A DNA stretch of 64,000 nucleotides from Paenibacillus rhizovicinus. Its GTDB lineage: Bacteria > Bacillota > Bacilli > Paenibacillales > Paenibacillaceae. Position numbers and translations under genes: made by a program. Location: positions 5,179,501 through 5,243,500 of the forward strand of contig NZ_CP048286.1 in the NCBI RefSeq assembly GCF_010365285.1, read 5' to 3'. The notes beneath the pieces are model-generated. The model saw only the letters and a program-made list of their open reading frames with translations. It was not told the origin of the DNA and made no database searches. Below are positions 8,346 through 19,000 of the stretch, piece by piece (within the stretch, counting starts at the first letter, position 1; every line of letters starts with the position of its first letter).

Positions 8346-9476
8346 ATGGATATCAAGACAGCGTTACAGGCGATTAACGAAGCAGCGGCTAAACAGCCGG
8401 AGGGTATCGTGCATGCGCCGATTACCATGGCAGGCGTATTGGAGGAGGGGGCGCTCGCGAAAGTCGCTCCATTCATCCGGGAGCAAGGCTTTGCATCCGT
8501 CGTGCTTGTCGTCGACGAGAACACGTGGAACGCGGCCGGCGAACGATTGGCCGCATCGTTGAAACAGGCAGGAGTCGCGTTCGTCGTATGCCGTCTCAAG
8601 CCGAACGGACAAGGTGACGTCATCGCCGATGAGAAGACGATCGTGCAGGTGCTGCTGGAGTCGCCGCAGGAAGCGCAGGCCGTGCTTGCCGTCGGTTCGG
8701 GTACGATCAACGACGTCGTCCGCTTCGTCTGCTTCCAGACGGGACGCAGCTTTATCTCCGTTCCGACGGCGGCATCCGTCGACGGCTTCACGTCCGTCGG
8801 AGCGCCGATTATCGTGAACGGCTTCAAGCAGACGGTACCGGCCATCGCGCCCGCGGCGATCTTCGCCGATTTGACCGTGCTGGCGGCTGCGCCGCAGCGG
8901 CTGACGGCGGCGGGCTTCGCGGATATGCTGGGTAAATTCACCTCGCTGGCGGACTGGCGTTTCTCGCAGCAGATGGCAGGGGAACATTTCTGCCCGCTCG
9001 CGTACGAGCTCACGGAACGCGCGCTCCTGCAATGCGTGGAAGCCGTGGACGAGATCGCGACGGGGTCGCAGCGCGGCGTCGAAGTGTTGATGGAGGCGCT
9101 GCTGCTGTCCGGCTGGTCGATGCTGCTCGTCGGCCATTCGCGTCCGGCTTCGGGCGGCGAGCATCATTTGTCGCATCATTGGGAGATGGCGTACATCGCG
9201 GAAGGCCGCAGGCAGCTGCTGCACGGCGCCAAGGTCGGCGTCGCGTCCGTGCTGCTGGCGAAGCTGTACCGGGAACGGCTCGGCGAGGCGTATCCGGCTA
9301 TTTTCGGCAAGCTGCCGGAGAGCGAGCAGCTGCGGGCATGGCTGCAGCGGGCCGGCGGACCGGCGGATCCCGGCGAGATCGGGTTGACGGAGGCGCTAAT
9401 CGAGGAATCGATGCAAGAAGCGCATAAGCTGCGGGATCGCTACACCGGGTTGAAGCATCTGGTGCTGAACGGTTAA
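8346..9476 (+). CDS. egsA: sn-glycerol-1-phosphate dehydrogenase (EgsA/AraM family)
   Basis: A 376-residue enzyme of the iron-containing-dehydrogenase-like fold. VGSGTINDVVRF is the NAD-binding glycine motif, and PTAASVDGFTSVGAPI is highly characteristic of the glycerol-1-phosphate dehydrogenase branch. His residues in SGGEHHLSHHWEM form the metal site. In Bacillus subtilis the homologue reduces dihydroxyacetone phosphate to sn-glycerol-1-phosphate, the precursor of heptaprenylglyceryl lipids. AGAGGGG lies upstream of the ATG. The gene stands alone and ends at a strong shared terminator. The name AraM is also used for the family. Confidence 0.85.
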   Translation: MDIKTALQAINEAAAKQPEGIVHAPITMAGVLEEGALAKVAPFIREQGFASVVLVVDENTWNAAGERLAASLKQAGVAFVVCRLKPNGQGDVIADEKTIVQVLLESPQEAQAVLAVGSGTINDVVRFVCFQTGRSFISVPTAASVDGFTSVGAPIIVNGFKQTVPAIAPAAIFADLTVLAAAPQRLTAAGFADMLGKFTSLADWRFSQQMAGEHFCPLAYELTERALLQCVEAVDEIATGSQRGVEVLMEALLLSGWSMLLVGHSRPASGGEHHLSHHWEMAYIAEGRRQLLHGAKVGVASVLLAKLYRERLGEAYPAIFGKLPESEQLRAWLQRAGGPADPGEIGLTEALIEESMQEAHKLRDRYTGLKHLVLNG

Positions 9477-9517
9477 GAACGGGCAAGAGAGAGCCAATTA
9501 AGGAAGCATGGCAGCGC

Positions 9518-9577
9518 AAAAAACCAGCGGCAGTCCTGGATCGATTATTGAATCCCGGACTATCGCTGGTTTTTTTA
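9518..9577. terminator. Bidirectional terminator between convergent genes
   Basis: AAACCAGCG and AGTCC on the left pair with GGACT and CGCTGGTTT on the right, flanked by A-run and T-run, so it can stop egsA (+) and the lipoprotein gene (-). Confidence 0.85.
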
Positions 9578-9617
9578 TTGTAGATGGATTATCGTCCGCA
9601 GCATGCAAATGAAATCT

Positions 9618-10442
9618 TTAAGGAATAGGCAGTCTGAAGGTCTCGCTTGGTGCATCTGCGTCCCCGCAGCCGGCAAGCGTATAGAACGTGCCGTACTCCG
9701 TCGTCTCTTCTTTGACCGATTTGCAGAACTCTAATCGCTTCATCGGGGATCCGTATGCATCATGCGTATTATCGAATTGATGCCTGATCGTCTTGCCGTC
9801 GAAACTCAGATTATCGAAGATGGGCCCGCCCTCGATCGTATATTGCACGATTTGAATGTCGTCTTTGGTGCCGGCATTCACGTTCTTCATGAACCGCGTC
9901 CAGACCTCCCAATTGTTGAACTGGTCATTGGCGATCACGAGGTCGCCATTCGCTGCAGCTTGCTTGGAATCGTATGGCATCTCCAAAATGAGCTTCATTA
10001 AATCATGCGTGGATTCGGTCGATAATCGGTATCCCGTGCCCGTGTCGGAGACTTCGGCATACATGCCGTGTTCGCTATTTTTGTTTAGCCACAGGTGGAT
10101 TTCCCGGCGGTTGCCGTCCTGCTGAATGACGGCATCGTAATCCGGTTGAGCCACGTCGAGAACGCCTTCTATTTTCTGGGCGGTTTGGACCGCTTTGGTA
10201 AAGATATCGATCTGTTCCTGAGCAGTCACGATGCCGTAAGGAGCGGGATTGACGCTTCCGAAGCCAAGCGAGCGGCTTACGAACACTTGGTCCGCAGCGT
10301 TCGCTGCCGTGCTCTTGGGAAGCGGCACGGATTCATGAACGGTGTTGGATGGAGCCGGATGATCAGCATGTCCTTGTTCCGTCGCGCAGCCTGCCGCGCC
10401 AAGCAATAATGCGGCTCCAAGCATGATATGTAGAATACGAAT
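9618..10442 (-). CDS. Lipoprotein with YhfM-like and DUF4362-like domains
   Basis: A secreted lipoprotein of about 274 residues. A hydrophobic N-terminus ends in the lipobox LGAAGC. The first half (SRSLGFGSVNPAPYG to REIHLWLNK) resembles the YhfM-like domain; the second (NGDLVIANDQFNNWEVW, YTIEGGPIFDNLSFDGKTI, LEFCKS) resembles DUF4362. Function unknown. The start is uncertain: no ATG, GTG or TTG gives both a ribosome site and a normal signal peptide. An ATT at 10442 lies 8 bp after GGGGG and would give an Ile/Met-Arg-Ile-Leu start; the first ATG is at 10424 and leaves a very short leader. Family assignments come from memory of motif patterns. Confidence 0.7.
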   Translation of the reverse strand: MRILHIMLGAALLLGAAGCATEQGHADHPAPSNTVHESVPLPKSTAANAADQVFVSRSLGFGSVNPAPYGIVTAQEQIDIFTKAVQTAQKIEGVLDVAQPDYDAVIQQDGNRREIHLWLNKNSEHGMYAEVSDTGTGYRLSTESTHDLMKLILEMPYDSKQAAANGDLVIANDQFNNWEVWTRFMKNVNAGTKDDIQIVQYTIEGGPIFDNLSFDGKTIRHQFDNTHDAYGSPMKRLEFCKSVKEETTEYGTFYTLAGCGDADAPSETFRLPIP

Positions 10443-10525
10443 GTAAATTCCCCCTTCACAAGTCTTTAACGCTGCGCTCCCTTGTAAAGTTGCGTAGCAA
10501 ACTGCCAAGCCGGAGTGGACCTGAC

Positions 10526-10572
10526 AAATAAAGACGCAGCCGCGCGTACATGATGTACGGCGACTGCGCCTT
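10526..10572 (-). terminator. Terminator after the J-domain-like gene
   Basis: On the minus strand, GCGCAGTCGCCGTACAT pairs with ATGTACGCGCGGCTGCGT-like sequence, followed by CTTTATTTG. Confidence 0.7.
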
Positions 10573-10612
10573 TGATTAAGCCTTTTACTGCGTTTCTATG
10601 GCGTCAGCTGTT

Positions 10613-11524
10613 CTACTCCAAATATTTCTCGATGAACGCAAGCGCGTTATCCGGTCGGGCGGAGTTGACGCGGACCCCTGCGATGTACTCTTTGCCGACG
10701 ACGGGAAGTCCCTTCAGGAGCGGGCTGCCGGAGATATCGACGCCGTAGACATGCTCTTCGGGAACGTCTTCGGTCGTCGCCTTCAGTTGCAGCTCCGGTT
10801 TGTCGCCGGTGCCCAGCTTCGCGGCATTCGCGCCGTCGAGCGGAAGCAGCGAGCCTTCCGTGGCCAGCTTTCCGAAGTTCGATTTATCCAAGATATAGAC
10901 GTCCGCCTTGTTCATCATCAGATCGATCATGCTCTTCTGGATGAGCGCGGAATCCTGTTCGCTCTTGATGTCGGTCGGCACGTACGTGAAGAAGGCTTGG
11001 ACGCGCTTCCAGTTCGGGAACTGCGACAAGAAATTCGCTTCCAGCGGCTTCAAGTCGCTGACGGGGTAGCTGCCGTCCTGGCTGTAATACTCGCCGAAGA
11101 AGGAGACGCTTACATCAATGGGCGGAAGCTTCGCGAGTTCGGCCATTTTGTGGCGATGGTCGATATAGCCTTTCGTTCCGAAAATAATCACGAGAATGAG
11201 GGCAATGACGCCGAGCACATGGAATTTATAATAGCTGAAGAAATGGTCGACCTTCTGGGCGGAGCCGGCCATGCCTTTGTACTTGCCGTAAGCGGCGGCG
11301 TTGAACTCCTCCATCGTCTTCTTCTCTTCGTATTCCAGAATCAGCTTGTACGCTTTGTTGATGTCTTCCAAATTCATCGCATGCTCGTCCGTTTGTTCGG
11401 TCTCTTCGCGTTGACGGGTCGAGCGTTCGCGGCGAATCAATATGAAGTACCGTTTCTCCACTTCTTCCTTAGCCGCGCCTTCCGGCAGGCCGAGCAGCTC
11501 GTAAGCCTTCTTCAGTTCATCCAT
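10613..11524 (-). CDS. Membrane-anchored J-domain-like protein with extracytoplasmic domain
   Basis: A 303-residue protein of unusual make-up. Residues 1-70 look like a J-domain scaffold (LKKAYELLGLPEGAAKEEVEKRY, then EDINKAYKLI), but the diagnostic HPD tripeptide is missing. A single hydrophobic helix (FHVLGVIALILVIIFGT) at about 100-117 separates this from a C-terminal part of about 180 residues that reads like an exported binding or chaperone-like domain (ADVYILDKSNFGKLA, SGSPLLKGLP). The ATG at 11524 begins the J-like fold; upstream codons look non-coding. Stand-alone minus-strand gene between fabH and the lipoprotein gene. Function unknown. Confidence 0.7.
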   Translation of the reverse strand: MDELKKAYELLGLPEGAAKEEVEKRYFILIRRERSTRQREETEQTDEHAMNLEDINKAYKLILEYEEKKTMEEFNAAAYGKYKGMAGSAQKVDHFFSYYKFHVLGVIALILVIIFGTKGYIDHRHKMAELAKLPPIDVSVSFFGEYYSQDGSYPVSDLKPLEANFLSQFPNWKRVQAFFTYVPTDIKSEQDSALIQKSMIDLMMNKADVYILDKSNFGKLATEGSLLPLDGANAAKLGTGDKPELQLKATTEDVPEEHVYGVDISGSPLLKGLPVVGKEYIAGVRVNSARPDNALAFIEKYLE

Positions 11525-11670
11525 AACGGGGCTACCTTCGCTTTCATTAGGTTCGAATAGGTTCGTATACTCTCTAGTATACTGCCTTTGCCCCCAATCG
11601 ACAAAATGTAAAAGAAACCGGCCTTCCGGCATGCGCCGAAAAACCGGTTTGGTCGTCGCTATTGTCGAAC

Positions 11671-12663
11671 TTACAGCGACCAGCGAAGCAGCAGCGCCGA
11701 CTCCGTCAAGCCTCCGCCGAAGCCGTACAAGAGCAAGGTGTCGCCGGATTTAATGCGGTCTTCCTTCAAGGCCAGATCGATCGCCAGCGGGATAGAAGCC
11801 GCCGACGTGTTGCCGTATTCCCGCACGCTCGTCAGCGTCCGTTCAAGCGGAATGCCGGTCCGTTCGCAGACGGATTCGACGATGCGCATGTTGGCGCTGT
11901 GCGGCACGAACCAGCTGATGTCTTCAAACGTCAGGCTGTTCTGCTCCATCAACGTCTGGATTCCTTTGGTTACCGAGGTTACGGCCCAAGCGTATACCTG
12001 CCGGCCATTCTGGACGATTTTCCCGTTCGTCTGGATCGGAACCCCGTCGATTGCCGAGGCTAGCGACGAACGGTACAAGTGCTGGCCGTCACTGCCCTTT
12101 GTTTTGTTATACGAAGCGAGGAAGGCTCCGTCCTCGCGGCGTTCCACGAGCATCGCCCCGGCGCCGTCGCCGAACAGGATGCAGGTGGTGCGGTCGGTAT
12201 AATCCGTCGCCTTGGACAGCGTCTCGGCGCCGATGACGAGAATTTTATGATAAACGCCAGACAGCAGCAGGCCGTTGGCGAGCTGGAGGGCGGAGACGAA
12301 GCCTGCGCAGGCGGCTTGAATGTCGGCTGCGCCGCAGGAGGCGATGCCGAATTCGGCCTGCACCCGCGCGGCCATGCTCGGGAAGAACGTATCCGGCGTC
12401 GTCGTCGCGACGAGCACGTAATCGACGTCTTCCAGCACGGCTCCGTACCGCAGCTGCAAGTCGCGCACCGCGCCGAAGCACATGTCGCTGCAGAATTGAT
12501 CTTCCGCCGCGATCCGCCGTTCCTTAATGCCCGTCCGCTGGAAAATCCATTCATCCGACGTTTCCACCATTTGTTCCAAATCGTTATTCGTCAAGACTCG
12601 CTCGGGTACGTAAGCGCCGAAAGCGGTGATGGCCGCCACTGAACGTAAAGGATGCTGCAGCAT
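11671..12663 (-). CDS. fabH: 3-oxoacyl-ACP synthase III
   Basis: A 330-residue KAS III, which condenses acyl-CoA (often branched in Gram-positives) with malonyl-ACP to begin fatty acid synthesis. The active-site Cys is in QAACAGFVSAL (about residue 119), the His in WFVPHSANMRI, and the Asn in REYGNTSAASIP, completing the Cys-His-Asn triad. GFGGGLTESALLLRW closes the protein as is usual. AAGGAG lies 9 bp before the ATG at 12663, preferred over TTG/ATG codons at 12672 and 12669 that sit too close. A perfect 17-bp palindrome 27 bp upstream looks like a FapR operator. Confidence 0.93.
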   Translation of the reverse strand: MLQHPLRSVAAITAFGAYVPERVLTNNDLEQMVETSDEWIFQRTGIKERRIAAEDQFCSDMCFGAVRDLQLRYGAVLEDVDYVLVATTTPDTFFPSMAARVQAEFGIASCGAADIQAACAGFVSALQLANGLLLSGVYHKILVIGAETLSKATDYTDRTTCILFGDGAGAMLVERREDGAFLASYNKTKGSDGQHLYRSSLASAIDGVPIQTNGKIVQNGRQVYAWAVTSVTKGIQTLMEQNSLTFEDISWFVPHSANMRIVESVCERTGIPLERTLTSVREYGNTSAASIPLAIDLALKEDRIKSGDTLLLYGFGGGLTESALLLRWSL

Positions 12664-12689
12664 CAACATCAACTCCTTAGTAACAGGTT

Positions 12690-12706
12690 TTAAGACCAGG
12701 TCTTAA
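12690..12706. promoter_or_regulatory. FapR-type operator upstream of fabH
   Basis: TTAAGACCAGGTCTTAA is a perfect palindrome about a central A, placed between the fabH start and its likely promoter. It fits the shape of the FapR box known from Bacillus (TTAGTACC-type half-sites meeting at a central base). FapR, released by malonyl-CoA, represses fatty-acid genes; the regulator gene itself is not in this window. Confidence 0.7.
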
Positions 12707-12924
12707 TTTATTAATAACAATGTACTCCTTTATTTCATTCCTGTCTATAGGAGCGTTGTCATGATTAAATGAAAGATTCAAGAATTTCGGGCAGTATATT
12801 TTCAAGTATTCATAGAGTATTCAGAAAATGTATTAATATACGTTTGGGGACAATTCCTTACTTGTCCAAATCATGGACATGCAATCGACTCCCGGCCGGT
12901 CTGACTGCTTTCGGCATCTTAATA
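12707..12924. other. AT-rich intergenic region, nothing recognised
   Basis: Between the fabH operator and the terminator of the giant gene. It is AT-rich, has no ORF with a ribosome site and family match, and presumably holds the fabH promoter at its left end. Confidence 0.5.
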
Positions 12925-12966
12925 ACAAAAAGGCATAAGCCCCGTACAATACAGGACTCATGCCTT
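12925..12966 (-). terminator. Terminator of the surface glycosidase gene
   Basis: On the minus strand AAGGCAT pairs with ATGCCTT, with inner CC/GG pairs, and is followed by TTTTTGTT. Confidence 0.8.
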
Positions 12967-13031
12967 GAAGCATATTGCGTTTAACTATTTCGGGTCAGTT
13001 CAGGTTGAGGAGAATGTAGAACTTTTGCAGG

Positions 13032-16000
13032 TCATTTGAGGTTATAGATCCTGTAAAGGAATACGGCAGCTTCCGCTCTTGTCGTGTTGGCTTGCGGTTT
13101 GATCAAATCGCCGTCGCCTTCAATCAAGCCTTCCTTCAATAATGCAGCCACGCTGTCCGCGGCATAGGCCGCAACCTGGGATCCGTCCGCAAATTTGTTC
13201 AAATCCGCCGCCGAGCCATGTTGGCTGATTTGGTTGAGGCTTCTTAACGCCTTCTCGGTCAGCGTCATCATTTCCTGCCTCGATATCGAAGCTTCGGGAT
13301 TGAAGCTGTTGTCGCCGACTCCCGTAGCAATTCCCAGCTTCTTGGCGATGCCGATTTCCTTATAGAAGTACGCTTCAGGATTAACGTCAACAAAGTTGTC
13401 CGTGAAGTCCGCCGATAATCCCAGCGTCCTGACCAGCAGAACCAGATAATCCGCTCTCGTAATACGGGCGGCAGGAGAGAAGGTTTGCGCCGATGTGCCG
13501 TTGATGACGCCCTTGGAGGCCAGTACTTCGATCTGTTTCTTCGCCCAGCCGTAATTGCCGATGTCTGCAAAGGTCTTGTTCACGAAGACCACCGCATATT
13601 CGCTGAAGTGGGTGGTGCTAAAGGTCACCATACCCGTTGCTGCGTCGTATTTGCCGCTTGGAATGGATACGGCCTTGCCGGAATTGTCGATATACCAGAT
13701 CGTGATGTGTTCCGGGTCTTTCAACTCTTCCGCCGTTGGTGCATAAGGAATGCCGACCGTCACGGGGGCGCTGTCGTTACGCCATGCCGTCTGTTTGCCA
13801 TCCAACAATAGACGTAGCTCAATAACGGGTTTGTCGCCTATTTGTGCCTGAATATCCGCGGCGAGCGTACTCTTGTCTCCGGCAGCAATGATCAGGGAGA
13901 CATTCTGCGCGTCGGCTGGAGCTTCGGCAGTTAGCATATTCTCCGGAACCGTCACCGTCGCGATGTCGGTCTTGATGTTAATCGCTTGAGCTGAATCCCC
14001 CGCGGTTAAGAGGCTTGCAGGCATGGTTAGCTGATAAGCTTTTGCTCCGTCCGATTTAGGGACTTGAACTTCGACCGTTTTCACGCCGTCCCCGTTCGCG
14101 GCCGCTTTCTCGAATGCGCCGGCCACGGCAGCCGCGGTGATTTGAACCGATGCCGTCCCCGTACTGCTGTCCAATGCTGGCTTGTCCGTTACGATTACAT
14201 TGCCGTTGGACGCATCATTTGAGCCTGAGGAGCCGCCATTCGCCGGTGGAGTTCCGCCGCCAGTATTGTTGGTATTGCCATTGTCGATCGGCAAGTAAGT
14301 GAAGCTGTCGCCCGCAACAGCAGCGCTTGTACCGGCCGGCGTTGTTATGGTCACATCCACCTTGCCGCTTCCGGCAGGAGAGATAGCCGTAATGGACGTA
14401 TCGCTGTTGACGGTATAAGAGGCTGCCGCCTTGGTGCCGAACATCACGCCCGTGGCGCCGGTGAACCCCGTACCGCTGATCGTTACCGATGTACCTCCCG
14501 TTACCGGACCGCTGGCCGGGCTGATACCCGTGACGGCCGGAAGCGTTATTTCACTGCCGTCGTCGTTCGACAAGTAAGTGAAGCTGTCGCCCGTGACAGT
14601 AGCGCTTGTACCGGCCGGCGTAGTTACGGTCACATCCACTTTGCCGCTTCCGGCAGGAGAGTTTGCCGTAATGGACGTATCGCTGTTGACGGTATAAGAG
14701 GTTGCCGCGTTAGCGCCGAACATCACGCCCGTGGCGCCGGTGAACCCCGTACCGCTGATCGTTACCGACGTGCCTCCCGTTACCGGACCGCTGGCCGGGC
14801 TGATACCCGTGACGGCCGGAAGCGTTATTTCACTGCCATCGTCGTTTGACAAGTAAGTGAAGCTGTCGCCCGTGACAGCAGCGCTTGTACCGGCCGGCGT
14901 AGTTACGGTCACATCCACTTTGCCGCTTCCGACAGGAGAGGTTGCCGTAATGGACGTATCGCTGTTGACGGTATAAGAGGTTGCCTCGTTAGCGCCGAAC
15001 ATCACGCCCGTGGCGCCGGTGAATCCCGTACCGCTGATTGTTACCGACGTGCCTCCCGTTACCGGACCGCTGGCCGGGCTAATGCCCGTGACGGCCGGAA
15101 CCGTTACTGCGGAGACATAATCGAACGCGACCTGATTCAGGAAGATACCCCAATTTTGGGCCGGATACGGGTATACGACCTTCAGGTATTCGATGCCGCT
15201 TGGCATCGCGACGGACGTGTTCGTGTAATAGTGATGATTGCTCTTGTAGTCGGCTACGTTCGTCGTAATGACGCTGATCGGCTCATAGGTTTGACCGTCC
15301 GTCGATCCGTAGAAGGTAAACTGGGACTTGTTCTTATCTGCAGCCGAGTCGTTGATCGTCGTTGCGACGTTGAAGGAAGTTATATCTCCGTCGGGCGACT
15401 TGTAAACGGCATACGTAGATGCATCGGTCGTATTCGCCGAAGGATTAAACCTTCCGGAGTCATGGTCGCCAATAGCTGTTACGTTGCCAGCATCATCCGT
15501 AGCATCCGCGCCTTCCCAACCGCCGAAGAAAATGGTGTTCGACAGGCCTCCTACGGGATGCCCCTCGCCATCAAGCACCAAATCTCCATTGTCGTCTACT
15601 TCTTTGCCGGTAAAGTCATACAGCTTCGTGAAATCATCGGCATTGTCGATGAAGGTATGGATATTCGCAGGCTTCGGAGCGTATTGGAAGGAGACGCCGC
15701 CGATATAAGCCTGGTCGTGATTGATGCCTTCCTGTTCATTGATGACCGTGGTCGGAGACGGGAATACAATTTTCAAATACCTGACCTTCAGATTCTCGAC
15801 CAATGGCGTCAAATTGGAACTCCAGAAAGGCCTGCCTTGGGCATCCACGCCTTGGGCGTCAGGGCTGTTGATGAAGACGATCGGCTGGTAGTTCACGCCG
15901 TCGACCGAGCCCAGAACCTGAAAGTTCGACTGCGACGCGAAGTCGCCGAATAGGCCGATATTAATAGTGAACGAATAGATATCGCCTTCGGGCGACTTAT

Positions 16001-19000
16001 AGGTGACATATTCCGTCGGAGTCTTGAGTCCGTCGGTCGTTTGAATGAACTTTGCGGCGTGATCGCCCTCGAAATACGTTTGATTGATCGCTTCGATATG
16101 CGAAGATTTATCGTTTACCATAGTGAGGTCAGCGGCCTCGTCCGTAAAGTCCTTAAGATCCGCCGGTACTTCCACGGTAGGCGTATCGGTCTGCTCCTTG
16201 ATCGAGATGCCGTGAAGCACCAGGTTGCCGAAGGAGGCCGCATCGGTTAGCGCGGAATCGCTGCCGTTCCATCTCAATCGAGCTGCGCTTCCGGCTCCGT
16301 CATCGTCGTTATTGACGATTTCCACCGGGATGCTCCAATCCCTGGTCGGCGTCAAATCAAGGTCGCTCCAAGGGATTTCCAGTTCAACGGAATAGCCGTC
16401 CGCCGTTTTGAACTGGTGGTATTGAATGCCTGTAAGATCTCCGCCGGAGGGAAGGGTTTGATTGTCATAGCCCGCTGCTACTTGGTGAATAGCGCCCGTT
16501 GCATCGGGGAGATACAGTTCGACACCGTCGTTGCTTTGTAGATTCGAATCTTTGACATCCACGCCGACATAGAGGTTGGCGTCGTCGCTCAAGGCGCCGA
16601 ACGTAACGGCATTATCCGAATGCCCTGCCGCAGGATTGGATACCGCGTTGTTCAATGCCCATGAAGGTTCATTCAGGTTTCCGTCGACCGTAATAAATGC
16701 CTGAGGACCTTCGGCTACTGCGGTCTTTGCCCCGTTGCCGAGATACAAGGTGCCGAATTTCGAAGCATCCTTGTAGTTGTCCCCCGTACCGTTCCACATA
16801 AGAACGCTATCTCGGCCGGAGCCGCCGTTATCGTTATCGTTGTTGCCGATATCGAAGCCGATGGACGTACCCGCGGCAGGCTTCGTAATGCCGACAGACG
16901 ACCAAGGGATTTGAAATTCCATTTCATAGCCGCCGTCAATAGCGGACTGCGCCGTCTTCTTGGCTATACCGGCTCCAACGCCTAATTCCGAATCGCTGTA
17001 ACCGAACGTAAGCTGATGATCGTTCTTATCGTAAGTAGCCGCTTTCGAATTGCTGCCGTCGAGATAAACTTCGACCGAGTCATCCTGCCACACATCGTGA
17101 GCGGCGTTCCTTTGAAGGCTTCCGTCCAGTACTTTGACGCCCACATAGAGATTGTCGTCATCCCACATCGTGCCGAAGGTCGTGTCGTTATCGGACATGC
17201 CGGAGATCATCTTGCCGACCTGGTTGTTGATGACCCAGCCTTCGTTAGGATCCAATATGCCATCCACGTCAGGAGCGGTGGACGTCTTAGGGGATTCGGC
17301 CAAACCGGAAGCGATTACGCCGTCCTTCGCCGGCGTGCAGTCAATCGTGATGGCTTTGGTCGTGACGTTTCCGGCCCTGTCCGTCGCGGTAACCGTGATC
17401 GTGTTCGGTCCTTCGACGACAGGCACGACCTGGCTGAACGTTTGATCGGGATTGACCGTTACGGATGAACCGTTGATCGTAACGGCGGCTGTTTCCGACA
17501 CGCTGCCTTTCAAGACGTAGACCAATCTTGAAGCAGTCGTTGCGGAAGTCACGGTGATGTCCGGAGCTGCCTGATCCAAATTGACATGAAGGATCGCCGG
17601 CGCTGCGTCATGGCCTTTCCCATCCGCAGCATTCACGGTAAAGGTGTTCTCGCCGTCATGAAGCGTTACCGTCGATTGGAACGCATACGCATCTGGACTG
17701 ACAGAAACCGGATCATCGTTGATGGTTACAATTCCGTCGGACGCGTTGATGAAACCCGATACCGTATAGTCGGCATTGTTTGTATAACCGTCCGTCTGAT
17801 CCAATGAGATCCCGATATAGTCAGGGTCATATCGGAGCGCAAGCGCGTTTTGGACCGTCTCGGTATTGCCCAATTGATCCGTCGCGGTCGTACTGATCGT
17901 ATTCATCCCGGGCGACAAGGTCACCGTTGCCGAGAAATCGGTATCGTGCTGATCGACCGCAACCGAAGACCCGTTGACGCTCAGTTCGATCGTTCCTGCC
18001 TCGTCAAGATGGCCGGACAGTTCGTACTGCTCATCTCTTACGGCGTGAGTCGCGTCCATTGCATCGGAGCTGCCTGGCTGATCGAAGGTTACCGTAGGTG
18101 CAGCCGTATCCGCGTCGCTAGTGACGACTACAGTTACGCTGAAGGGGGCGAGCGAAACCATGGAGATTTTGCCATTCGCGATATTCTTCTGTTGCGCCAG
18201 ATTCATCGGCTTGTCCGTATCTTTGGTTGACGTCTGATACACTTTTGCCGAAGTCCCCGTCAGACCGCTTACGTTCGTAAGCCTGGCCGTGTTCGTCGGG
18301 TTGGTTAAGACGACGACCGTTTTGTCCCCGTTCACGAACGCGACCTTGTCTTCGACGTTTTTTTGGTTGCTTTCCGCAACCGTAAGGGCAGGGTCATTCG
18401 AAGTCACCGTTCTAACCTTGGAACCGGCGGGAACATTGGTGAATACTTTTTGCAAAATATAATAGAGCGGCGATTTCCGTACATAATCCTTGCCCGGCGT
18501 GCCTACGGTCAGGCCGGAATCGTCGGTGCCGTGATCCGTCAATGCGTTGACATTGGAGAAATTCGTTCCTCCGCCCGTACCGTCCCAATACATCCAGTAG
18601 TTGTTCTTCATGGCGGACATGTCGTTCGAGAACCGCTGCATCGTATAGACGGCCATTTCAAGCGGATCGTTCGCTTCGCCGTCGCCGAGATCGATCGGGC
18701 AGTATTCGGTCATCAGCTTGTCCTTCTCCGGGTATTTATCCGTCGCGCGTACCCAGGACATGATATCCGTGCCACCCCAGTCGTACGAATGCGTGGAGAA
18801 AGCTCCGATTGCATGATCGAGCTCGGGATCTTTGGCCAGATCGGAGAAATCCTCGCCAAGGAATTGCGTGGAGGAGAAATAACCGTCCTCGGGTCCGAGC
18901 AGCGTTACGGCCGACACGTCAGTGGCGGTACCTTGCGTAGCATCCAATGCCGCTCTGACCTTCTTCACTACGCGCTGATACTGCTGAGGGGTATAATAGG

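Noticed and set aside
12769-12984. 71-codon ORF between fabH and the glycosidase terminator
   Set aside because: No ribosome site, and it reads through the terminator hairpin of the minus-strand gene.
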